From: Nostocales cyanobacterium HT-58-2
Lineage (GTDB): Bacteria; Cyanobacteriota; Cyanobacteriia; Cyanobacteriales; Nostocaceae
Assembly (NCBI GenBank): GCA_002163975.1
Contig: CP019636.1
Span: 4,901,501 to 4,965,500 of the forward strand
Length of the DNA: 64,000 nucleotides
Reading direction: 5' to 3'
Shown: piece after piece, positions 24,939-32,578 of the stretch
Position numbering within the stretch: the stretch's first letter is position 1
How the letters are laid out: every line of letters begins with the position of its first letter
Position numbers and translations under genes: made by a program
The notes under the pieces: generated by a model
Database searches by the model: none
What the model saw: the letters and a program-made list of their open reading frames with translations, nothing else
What the model was told of the DNA's origin: nothing

Positions 24939-25113
24939 TTATTTATTATTCAAGCGCTTCTTAGCTGCTTGAGTAATTTTTTGTAAAATAAGTTCTATCA
25001 TTGCACCTTGGGTATTCACATTTACTAAGTAACTGTATACCAGCTAATTGTGCTAAAACCCATACAAGTTGAGCAACTTGCAACGCAATATCGGTAGCTT
25101 TAGAGTCAGTCAT
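24939..25113 (-). pseudogene. Small ORF before cas10, frameshifted
   Basis: From ATG at 25113 the frame reads MTDSKATDIALQVAQLVWVL, then AQLAGIQLLS, and soon degenerates; a shift near 25020 gives NTQGAMIELILQKITQAAKK ending RLNNK before cas10. Together this is one ~55-residue amphipathic or membrane-associated small protein with a single frameshift. Function unknown. It may be a former first gene of the operon or a leader peptide. Confidence 0.35.
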
Positions 25114-25314
25114 TACACTTCATGGTGATTGTGCTGAACTGCATATAATCATAGCTCACTAGTGGAATTGGGGTCTTCTATAATTCACCTACGAGCAAAC
25201 AATTTGACATGACTGTATAACCAGACTAAGTTATATCTACCGAAAAATACTGAGATTTTAAACTTATTTTAAAGTTCTGAAGGTTACTTAATAAACCAGC
25301 AGGAGTGAAAAATA
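25114..25314. promoter_or_regulatory. Divergent promoter region of the III-D operon and the 25315 gene pair
   Basis: About 200 bp between the minus-strand cas10 operon and the plus-strand hypothetical pair. AT-rich, with several TATAAT-like stretches (for example around 25215-25235), and CAGGAG ahead of the GTG at 25315 as ribosome site. No operator recognised. Confidence 0.4.
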
Positions 25315-25659
25315 GTGTACGATGAACCACCAGCAGACCCATTTTTCGCCCAACTATGCGAAGGCTACACTGAGGCGGAAGTTGCGGAAATACAGCAATA
25401 TATGGCTGAGTGGGATGCTTCTACTTATATCAGTGTGGCTCAAACTATCGTAGACCACGCAAGCAGAAAAGAATTTGATCCTTTGAAGTATCTACGCAAA
25501 GCCCACAATTTTAATAAAAAAAGAGCAGCACGAATTCCCAAAAGTGGATATCGTCAGGATGGTTCAGCAGTTTATCGTAAAGGAAATGAATATCTAATTG
25601 TGCGACCTGATAAATTGGGCATTGAAAAAATAGTGACTTATGGGTTAAACGATGATTAA
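25315..25659 (+). CDS. Hypothetical protein, first of a two-gene pair
   Basis: 114 residues from GTG, preceded by a good CAGGAG ribosome site. The first half is acidic and helical (CEGYTEAEVAEIQQYMAEWD), the second half is basic and beta-rich (RIPKSGYRQDGSAVYRKGNE then YLIVRPDKLGIEKIVTYGLN). The last part resembles small nuclease-toxin domains in outline, but no catalytic set can be named. It overlaps the next gene by 8 bp, so the two are made together. Lying between cas10 and a membrane CARF gene, it may be a passenger or an accessory; no function is known to me. Confidence 0.6.
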   Translation: MYDEPPADPFFAQLCEGYTEAEVAEIQQYMAEWDASTYISVAQTIVDHASRKEFDPLKYLRKAHNFNKKRAARIPKSGYRQDGSAVYRKGNEYLIVRPDKLGIEKIVTYGLNDD

Positions 25660-26074
25660 GACAACTTCTGATACTCAAACCCCTGAAATTAAAAGAAATT
25701 ATATTTCTCAGTTATTAGAGCAGTTAACAGTAGATTATCAAAACACCAAACAAGAGCGCAAAGAAATTACAGCTTTATATCCTGCTGGAGATGAGGAGTT
25801 TTCTATTTTAGAGGAAATTGAACTTTTAACAGTGGATATCCGAGGCTATGCTTCTCAAATTCAAGCACGTGGTTCGATTGAAAATGAACAGCAGGCGATT
25901 GAACGCTTACAAAAAATGCGAGTTTTTGATATTCCGGTCATTACTGAATTTTACTTTACAAGCAATCGAAGCTACAGGCAAATGAAAGCCTATCTTCAGA
26001 TGCTTGATTATTTGCGCTTGCTGATAATTGAATACTTGCAAATTTATCAAATTTCACAACCACAATCTGCTTGA
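25652..26074 (+). CDS. Hypothetical protein, second of a two-gene pair
   Basis: 140 residues, almost entirely helical with coiled-coil character: SQLLEQLTVDYQNTKQERKE, EEIELLTVDIRGYASQIQAR, NEQQAIERLQKMRVFDIPV, and a hydrophobic C-terminal helix YLRLLIIEYLQIYQI. No signal peptide. Start ATG overlaps the preceding gene by 8 bp. An antitoxin- or chaperone-like partner of the first protein would fit the layout, but that is a guess. It converges with the membrane CARF gene. Confidence 0.6.
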   Translation: MIKTTSDTQTPEIKRNYISQLLEQLTVDYQNTKQERKEITALYPAGDEEFSILEEIELLTVDIRGYASQIQARGSIENEQQAIERLQKMRVFDIPVITEFYFTSNRSYRQMKAYLQMLDYLRLLIIEYLQIYQISQPQSA

Positions 26075-26096
26075 TTTTTGGAGAGGTAGTATTAGT

Positions 26097-26951
26097 CTAA
26101 TCCTCAAGAAACGGATACAAAAAGGGGTTAATATCAATCACGACAGGCTTCATTTCCCCCTTTGGCAACGGATTCCCCTGCCAATCGCGTTGTGAGTCCA
26201 TGTATTGCATCTGCCGATTTGGGGGGATACAAACCATAGCCAGTGCCACACTCATCATTTTAGTGCCACCAGTAATGTCAACGACAATCGCTTGTTCTTT
26301 GTAGTCAGAACGCCGGAAGATGTCTTCTCCTAGTTGCCAAAGTGTTTTGTAATCCCAATCTTTTACGACCAAACCTTGAGAATGAATATTCAGCACTTTC
26401 CCATAATGAAAACGTAAATATTTTTCTAAAATTTGGGCAGTTTCTTCCGAACCTCTAACATTTTCATAGCTTTCACTACTAATTAACCAAACATCATCTA
26501 ATGTACTTTGCTCCCAGTGATATTCCACAGCTTTGATTTGAGGGAGTAGATTAGAATTAAATAAATCTATGTCGTTAAAATCTGCCTCAGATAATGTGTC
26601 ATGTGGCATCGTCAAAATCTTTGTTATTAACGGTTTGAGTTTTTGCTCATCCTTTAACGCCATACTCTGTGGTGAATAAGGACTGAGTAGTAAAATCAAT
26701 CCTTTTGCAGCTTTCGGAGATTTCTTGGTAATAGAAAATCCTAATTGTTTAGATAAATTTTTACTACGCCAAACATCTAGTATCCACCAACAAAGAAACA
26801 GCACAACTACACCAATAAATCCTGCTGGATGTGCGCCAGATAAGAGATTAATAATGACTCCTACAAGAGAAAATCCTAAGAACTCCAGTGGAGAACGCGG
26901 TGAAAAAATATTTTCCAGTTTGACATAACGCTTGTGCTTTGGTCCCAACAT
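26097..26951 (-). CDS. Membrane-anchored CARF protein
   Basis: 284 residues. Two hydrophobic segments at the N-terminus (about 22-38, FLGFSLVGVIINLLSG, and 43-61, AGFIGVVVLFLCWWILDV) form a membrane hairpin. After a basic linker, residues ~80-284 form a CARF-like domain: strand GLILLLSPYSPQS, VWLISSES, and the signature VVDITGGTKMMSVALAM (TGGT 227-230). This suggests a type III effector that senses cyclic oligoadenylate and acts at the membrane, like the pore-forming Cam1-type CARF proteins but with its own architecture. It lies next to csx3 on the same strand, 67 bp downstream of it. Confidence 0.75.
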   Translation of the reverse strand: MLGPKHKRYVKLENIFSPRSPLEFLGFSLVGVIINLLSGAHPAGFIGVVVLFLCWWILDVWRSKNLSKQLGFSITKKSPKAAKGLILLLSPYSPQSMALKDEQKLKPLITKILTMPHDTLSEADFNDIDLFNSNLLPQIKAVEYHWEQSTLDDVWLISSESYENVRGSEETAQILEKYLRFHYGKVLNIHSQGLVVKDWDYKTLWQLGEDIFRRSDYKEQAIVVDITGGTKMMSVALAMVCIPPNRQMQYMDSQRDWQGNPLPKGEMKPVVIDINPFLYPFLED

Positions 26952-27018
26952 TTGTATCTTCTTTACTTAAAGGAGTGTCAAAATTGCATTTAGTTGCACA
27001 GTCGAATCAAAACTCGCC

Positions 27019-27990
27019 TTATCCCTCTGCAACTAAATGCTTCACAATTGGGCGCACGCATTCTAACAATGAGACAGGAACTTCTGTTGCTTGTCCGCGT
27101 ACCCAAGGACCGCAAGTGATCTCTACATAGGGTTCCTGCTGGTGGATAATTTCGCATTCTGACAAGGTGCTGTGAATCACCGCCACTGGTTTAAGATTCC
27201 CGCTGTCTCGGCAAAACTCATGCCAAGCAGGAATCGCCTCTGGTTTAGAACTGATAATGATGTAGTGGGAACAAGCTTCTAGGATTGGTTGTTTCTCTGG
27301 TTGTACCATCCCTCCTACATCCACAATGACTAGTGCTTTTTGTCGCCGTAGTTGTAAGATAGCTTGGGCGTGGTAAGGGAAAAATCTTTCAGTCAGTCCG
27401 CCCTTATTTGCAGCTTTAAACGCCTCCTGTTGTTCTTCTGTAAACACAGATTCCAAAACGTAATTACCTTCCCCATCCCAGTTAGCGCGTTGCAGATAAA
27501 TGTCAGGATGGTCTGCTAACAAAGCTTTGAACAATGTATGAGACAATACACTCTTGCCACTATCCGGCGGTCCCACTATCATCAAACCAGCACACAGCGT
27601 TCCATCTCCCTTCTGTTCTAGGGGTATCACTTGACCAATTTTTACCTGACGGGTTTGAGTTGCCGCTACAATTGCCGAATACATACGTGGTTCGTAGTAC
27701 GCAACCCAAGCTGTGGGATGTAACTCGTACATTAAGTAACCATGCAGCCAGATGGGTGCGCGTCCAGAAATGACCACACCACAAGTAGTGTCAATGCCAC
27801 TCGGTAGTTCTAAATCTGCAATTTCTTCAGGATAGATAATTCTGTCTTTTCGGGTTAACTCAATTGTTAGCTGTTGGTATTTCAACCCTTGCGGGTTTTC
27901 GTGATGGCTTAAGTGCAAGCGAATACTGGGATGAGAAGGATTCATAGATTTGAAATTGATTGTTGAATCATAACTTGGCACAGTCGCCAT
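27019..27990 (-). CDS. csx3: Csx3 (Crn3-type ring nuclease) fused to AAA/P-loop ATPase
   Basis: 323 residues in two parts. Residues ~36-125 are Csx3: GVVISGRAPIWLHGYLMYEL followed by HPTAWVAYYEPR, with the conserved His91 of the metal site. Csx3/Crn3 proteins cleave cyclic tetra-adenylate and so turn off type III signalling. Residues ~135-323 are a P-loop NTPase with Walker A GPPDSGKS (140-147) and a Walker B-like LVIVDVGG. Csx3-AAA fusions are known in cyanobacteria but the ATPase role is not clear. It is followed on the same strand by the membrane CARF gene, so an off-switch and an effector are co-expressed. A Met at residue 16 is an alternative start. Confidence 0.85.
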   Translation of the reverse strand: MATVPSYDSTINFKSMNPSHPSIRLHLSHHENPQGLKYQQLTIELTRKDRIIYPEEIADLELPSGIDTTCGVVISGRAPIWLHGYLMYELHPTAWVAYYEPRMYSAIVAATQTRQVKIGQVIPLEQKGDGTLCAGLMIVGPPDSGKSVLSHTLFKALLADHPDIYLQRANWDGEGNYVLESVFTEEQQEAFKAANKGGLTERFFPYHAQAILQLRRQKALVIVDVGGMVQPEKQPILEACSHYIIISSKPEAIPAWHEFCRDSGNLKPVAVIHSTLSECEIIHQQEPYVEITCGPWVRGQATEVPVSLLECVRPIVKHLVAEG

Positions 27991-28473
27991 CAGACTTCCA
28001 ATCTGAGAGCAACTTCATGTAACATTTGATTCTTTACTATTATCCCTGCTAGGTTGAACAGGGGTATTCCAATTTCTCCATTGCACTATCCCGCGAATAT
28101 TGAGACAAGTTTATTGTGGCAACCCCAGAGAAAGGGAGGTTTCCAACAATGAATAAAAAGCTTACGAACCACCAGACTATTTAGTTTTGTAAATACTACA
28201 GCTTAGTAATAGAGGGGTATGTAAATGCTGAAACTGCCTTAAAAATAAGCCGTAGAGGATTACAACGGATTGTAAAGAAAATTGTGGAAATGACGCAGCA
28301 AGATATCACAACTATTTACAAGCGAAATATTGCCTGTAAGAGATAATGAGTTGTTTTTGTCTTGACTGGTTGGAGTTTTGCATTTAAATTAACTGTGCAA
28401 GCATATTTTGGCGCAAAATATTTTTGGAAAAAAGTATAGACTCTTCTAATCACATACTTATTTCTGTAGCTTG
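27991..28473. other. Non-coding stretch before array 2
   Basis: Upstream region of csx3 and of the array 2 leader. A reading-frame fragment at ~28205-28341 (VNAETALKISRRGLQRIVKK) looks protein-like but has no start or partner, so it may be a gene relic. No other feature seen. Confidence 0.3.
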
Positions 28474-28524
28474 GCGCAACTGCACCTTGAAAACTAAATA
28501 TGGTAAGAGTTTCCATAGGGTAGG
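28474..28524 (+). promoter_or_regulatory. Leader of CRISPR array 2 with boxA-like motif
   Basis: Matches the array 1 leader at GCGCAAC, CACCTTGAAAACT (28483-28495) and TGGTAAGAGTTTC with only a few changes, directly before the first repeat. Same leader type on a different repeat family. Confidence 0.7.
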
Positions 28525-29015
28525 GTCGTAGACTACCATTTCCCCGCAAGGGGACGGAAACTGGCGCTGGATTTGGACAGTGTCCTGTTGATCTTGGACA
28601 GTCGTAGACTACCTTTCCCCGCAAGGGGACGGAAACCTTTGTTGAGCGTATTGTCTTCTTGCGTGGAGTTTCGAGAGTCGTAGACTACCTTTTCCCCACA
28701 AGGGGACGGAAACGTCGGGTAATGTGGTCCAGTGTGTTGTCTGAACCAGTCGTAGACTACCTTTTCCCCGCAAGGGGACGGAAACTCCAGCAGCATCACG
28801 GCATTCAGATACTAAGGCTGTGTCGTGGTCGTAGACTACCTTTTCCCCGCAAGGGGACGGAAACGCATGAACGTGCACGCCAGGTTCTTCGTACGGTTTT
28901 TCAAGAGTTGTAAACTACCTGTTCCCCGCAAGGGGACGGAAACTAGCCTGGGATAGTATATTCGATATGATCCCCGAAGTCGTAGACTACCTTTTCCCCG
29001 TAAGGGGAAGGAAAC
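28525..29015 (+). CRISPR. CRISPR array 2, 7 repeats
   Basis: Repeats (start GTCGTAGACTACC, hairpin CCCCGCAAGGGG, end ACGGAAAC) begin at 28525, 28601, 28677, 28749, 28828, 28907 and 28979. Spacers are 35-42 nt. Variation is high for so short an array: the first has CCATTT, the second lacks one T (36 nt), the third has CCCCACAAGGGG, the sixth starts GTTGTAAACTACCTG, and the last ends GGAAGGAAAC. The decay at the right end fits a leader on the left. Confidence 0.95.
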
Positions 29016-29074
29016 AAGGGGGATGAAAAATATGGTAAAAAACTACTATCCCTACGAGAAAACACCTTGCAGAT

Positions 29075-30529
29075 TTGACCAACAGCTTTCCCTATCTCCC
29101 CACAGCAGAAATTTTGCATTGGTTAGCAGCAGGACAACTTGCTAATCGCTTACACCGCTCTATGCGTCTTTGGGTACTGTTAAATAAACTTTATAGTGAG
29201 GAACATTGGGCAAGTTCGCTTCCTAAAATTTTTACTTACGCCCAACTGCGCGATCGCCTTTTTTCTCCCACCCACAGCCGCAGTGATAAGCTATCTGCTT
29301 CACAAGTTGTCAATTCTTGTCAAGACCTCAGTTGTATTTGTCACAAATCATTACAAGATTGGGTATTTCATACCGATACTTACCTATCAAAAAGCGAATG
29401 GCAACAGGCTGTGGTGCAACTAACAGGTATAAGTACCACTGATCTAGAACAGCAATTACAACAGTATCCTTTTGCAACAGTACATCGTTCCATTCGAGAA
29501 GACCTAAAATATTTAACACAACAGGGATGGTTGGTGGCGCATTCTCAAGGGCAATACAGCTGTCGCCCGTTTCAAGAATTACCTACACCCCCAACAGCTA
29601 TTAGTCCAGCACCCAACTTTGCCCAGCTTTCGGTTCCGCAAACCTGGGAACTACTGCGGGTGTTGGAATCCATTTCCTTTGTCCAGCCAAATTTGGAAGT
29701 GGTTGTGCGAGACCTTTGGGAACAGGTGACAGATATTGCCACCCCCTCACATAAATTAAAAACAGAACCACAACAAAGAATTTTCATTCACTTGGACTAC
29801 ATCCTCTCTGACGAGATGCAAGACCGAGTAGACACTCACCAGGAACAAATAGAACAACTGTGGCATAGACCTCCTGGGGGTGTGGTGCAATTTGAGTACT
29901 GGTTAGCCAGTGAGGAACGAAAAGTCAATGTGACTGTCTACCCCGTATGCTTGCACTACCTGCGCCGTGCCAAATACTTAAGTGCCTATGGCATCGACCC
30001 CCAAGGCAAAATCGATTGGCACAATTACCGTTTAGATCGCATTGCTTCACCACATCTGCAAGTTTTGGCATGGGGTGATCCTAGTGTACCTAAACCCTTA
30101 AAAGAACTCTGGCGCACTGGTCAGCTACCGCAACCAGAAGAAGTGAAACAACACCTAGATACAGCATGGGGTTTTAATTTTTACCTAAAGCGTGAATTGC
30201 TAATTTTACGTTTTCCCCCTGCCTTTGCCCGTTGGTACGTAGACGACACAGTTCGGCATCCCACTTTTCAACCAGTGGATTATGAGCAACTGCCCAAACT
30301 CATTGCCACCTCTGTTCTGAGCCCAGTGGAACAAAAGCAGCTGTTGGAGATTATCAAACAGCGTGACAAAAATGATAGGTATTACCAAGCATGGATTCGC
30401 ACGGGTGATATCAATGTTTTGATGCGTCTGCGCGACTGGCGACCAAATGGAGAAGTTATCGCCCCCTTGTCAGTGCGTCACCGCCTTAAAGAAGAGGCGA
30501 TACAGGAGTTGTCTAATTATCAAATTTGA
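29075..30529 (+). CDS. TIGR03985-type CRISPR-associated protein (WYL-domain like)
   Basis: 484 residues from a TTG start shortly after array 2; the initiating TTG is not certain. The N-terminus looks like a winged helix (EILHWLAAGQLANRLHRSMR and REDLKYLTQQGWLVAHSQGQ, the latter like a DeoR-type HTH wing), and residues ~290-380 like a WYL domain (VTVYPVCLHYLRRAKYLSAY, WHNYRLDRIASPHLQVLAW, and FNFYLKRELLILRF). Proteins of this kind are found beside CRISPR arrays in cyanobacteria and are thought to regulate them by binding nucleic-acid ligands. It lies between arrays 2 and 3 in the direction of array 2, ending 11 bp before array 3, which is read toward it. Confidence 0.75.
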   Translation: MTNSFPYLPTAEILHWLAAGQLANRLHRSMRLWVLLNKLYSEEHWASSLPKIFTYAQLRDRLFSPTHSRSDKLSASQVVNSCQDLSCICHKSLQDWVFHTDTYLSKSEWQQAVVQLTGISTTDLEQQLQQYPFATVHRSIREDLKYLTQQGWLVAHSQGQYSCRPFQELPTPPTAISPAPNFAQLSVPQTWELLRVLESISFVQPNLEVVVRDLWEQVTDIATPSHKLKTEPQQRIFIHLDYILSDEMQDRVDTHQEQIEQLWHRPPGGVVQFEYWLASEERKVNVTVYPVCLHYLRRAKYLSAYGIDPQGKIDWHNYRLDRIASPHLQVLAWGDPSVPKPLKELWRTGQLPQPEEVKQHLDTAWGFNFYLKRELLILRFPPAFARWYVDDTVRHPTFQPVDYEQLPKLIATSVLSPVEQKQLLEIIKQRDKNDRYYQAWIRTGDINVLMRLRDWRPNGEVIAPLSVRHRLKEEAIQELSNYQI

Positions 30530-30540
30530 TACGTCTAGGT

Positions 30541-31018
30541 GTTTTAGTCCCCTTGCGGGGATTAGTAGTTAAGCAACCTTCTTGGTCTTCCCAATCTTTC
30601 CCGAAGGAATGCCGGTTTCAGTCCCCTTGCGGGGATTAGTGGTTAAGCAACTCCATATTTTCTCCTTTTGTCTTCATTTTTATTAGTTTCAGTCCCCTTG
30701 CGGGGATTAGTGGTTAAGCAACCCCGAATCTCCGCCAAATCTTCCCAGCTAAGTAAGGTTTCAGTCCCCTTGCGGGGATTAGTGGTTAAGCAACTTCTCT
30801 GTAATATTGAGCTAGACAAGAGTGTAAGGGAAAGTTTCAGTCCCCTTGCGGGGATTAGTGGTTAAGCAACGTCATGAGGTGGTCACTAACTGGTATGGTT
30901 CTCAAGTTCGTTTCAGTCCCCTTGCGGGGATTAGTGGTTAAGCAACCTAAGTCTAAGCGGTCGATGAATGCCGCTATGATGGTTTCAGTCCCCTTGCGGG
31001 GATTAGTGGTTAAGCAAC
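30541..31018 (-). CRISPR. CRISPR array 3, 7 repeats, read leftward
   Basis: Repeats on the plus strand (GTTTCAGTCCCC ... GGTTAAGCAAC) begin at 30541, 30615, 30686, 30758, 30834, 30910 and 30982. Read on the minus strand they end in GGACTGAAAC, the usual handle end, and the leftmost repeat carries changes (GTTTTAG, AGTAGTT), so the leader is on the right and transcription leftward. Spacers are 34-39 nt. Hairpin CCCCGCAAGGGG is shared with the other arrays but the rest of the repeat is different. Confidence 0.95.
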
Positions 31019-31236
31019 TGCCCAGGCTGAAACCTTTACTGGGCATGGCTTCTAAATCTCATTTTGGCAAACCTAAATCAAAAGTCTATTTCAGCCTTTT
31101 TTTCTTGCCTATTTAGAACTGTTTTTTAGGTTGCAAATAACTACAACTATTTAATTTTCTAGGTTCTGGCGATTTTGGCAAACCTCCCGGGTTTTTCGCC
31201 TTAATTCGGACGACTACAAGAAGTGGCGCACTGAGG
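31019..31236 (-). promoter_or_regulatory. Leader region of array 3, between divergent arrays 3 and 4
   Basis: On the minus strand it holds GAACCTAGAAAATTAAAT (31149-31166), a boxA-like motif related to the CACCTTGAAAACT of the other leaders, and two copies of GGTTTGCCAAAAT (around 31065-31077 and 31176-31188). No match to the array 1 leader occurs on the plus strand ahead of array 4. Confidence 0.6.
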
Positions 31237-32105
31237 GTGACAAACTACCTCTTCCCCGCAAGGGGATTGAAACTTAACAGGTGCATTCGCCGCGATAAAC
31301 TTTTGAATCGGGTGACAAACTACCTCTTCCCCGCAAGGGGATTGAAACACAGAGGTAGAGCTCTGCTATCGAAAAGGTATAGTGTGACAAACTACCTCTT
31401 CCCCGCAAGGGGATTGAAACAATCATCCGCATTTTATGACACACAAAACATAAGTGACAAACTACCTCTTCCCCGCAAGGGGATTGAAACATCTTATTTA
31501 TAGGTCGAAAAACAAAAGCAGTTAGTGACAAACTACCTCTTCCCCGCAAGGGGATTGAAACAGGAATTTGGTCGCAGAACCAGCCGCCGTGGAACCAGGT
31601 GACAAACTACCTCTTCCCCGCAAGGGGATTGAAACCATATCTATTAGATCTACCATTCCCCTGGTCATAGTGACAAACTACCTCTTCCCCGCAAGGGGAT
31701 TGAAACTAAAAGCTTCTTCATAGTTTGGGTCTAGTGGGTTGTGACAAACTACCTCTTCCCCGCAAGGGGATTGAAACCTCGAAACCGTGGGTCTTGTCTC
31801 AAGTGGTTGGTGACAAACTACCTCTTCCCCGCAAGGGGATTGAAACCTTTGGAATCTGGAGTCCAGGAATGACCAGCTTGGGTGACAAACTACCTCTTCC
31901 CCGCAAGGGGATTGAAACTGTTTTGTCTCTAAACCAAGCGTAATCCCACCATAGTGACAAACTACCTCTTCCCCGCAAGGGGATTGAAACTTGTGCATGG
32001 ATGCAGCCATCTCAGCCTCAGCAGTGACAAACTACCTCTTCCCCGCAAGGGGATTGAAACCGAAGAATTCCACGGCACCCTTTAGCGGGATTTCAGTGAC
32101 AAACT
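31237..32105 (+). CRISPR. CRISPR array 4, 12 repeats identical to array 1, truncated end
   Basis: Repeats identical to those of array 1 begin at 31237, 31312, 31384, 31454, 31525, 31599, 31670, 31741, 31810, 31882, 31954 and 32024; a thirteenth is cut after 10 nt at 32105. Spacers are 32-38 nt. The sequence before the first repeat lacks the array 1/2 leader, so this is probably a displaced, non-acquiring piece of an array-1-type locus. It should still be processed by the same Cas6 if transcribed. Confidence 0.97.
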
Positions 32106-32153
32106 CTGGAGCATACAGAATACGAGAACGGTTAGACTCACCCCAGCTTGAAT

Positions 32154-32570
32154 TTAGCTCTGACTTTCTGTATTAGATTGGTTTTTTAACTTAGCAAGCT
32201 CTCTCAAAAGTTGATTCTTCAAATTCTCAGGCTGGCAATCAATGTTTTCTTTCAAGTGAACAATTCGCCAGTACATAGAATCAGACAGCCAAATTCTTTT
32301 TATGGAAAATGGAGAATCCATAAATTCAAAATCAGCACTAATATCACTGATATCCAGTGATTGCTTAATTTGAATACCTAAACTGTTTTGTATTTCACTT
32401 GGCAAGACTTCAGTCAAATCTTGCTGAAACTGCTGTGCGAGAATTTGCTTAGCTTGGGCGATGGCAGCTTCTTGACGCTGTTTCCACTGTTGATTACGCT
32501 CGGATAAACTTCGCCAAACTTGGTCAATGGCAGAATTTAGATCTACTTGAGTATTTAAATAAACTTCCAT
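32154..32570 (-). CDS. Hypothetical protein (138 aa)
   Basis: Helical N-terminal half (DQVWRSLSERNQQWKQRQEA and AIAQAKQILAQQFQQDL) and a more globular second half (FSIKRIWLSDSMYWRIVHLK). No signal peptide or membrane segment. Not recognised. It lies 8 bp downstream of the large 32579-34819 gene on the same strand, so the two form an operon and may act together. Confidence 0.6.
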   Translation of the reverse strand: MEVYLNTQVDLNSAIDQVWRSLSERNQQWKQRQEAAIAQAKQILAQQFQQDLTEVLPSEIQNSLGIQIKQSLDISDISADFEFMDSPFSIKRIWLSDSMYWRIVHLKENIDCQPENLKNQLLRELAKLKNQSNTESQS

Positions 32571-32578
32571 ATGTTCTT

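Noticed and set aside
27019..27990. Reverse transcriptase or Cas1 fusion in the island
   Set aside because: The P-loop protein has no RT or Cas1 motif; it is Csx3-AAA. No adaptation gene was found in the window.
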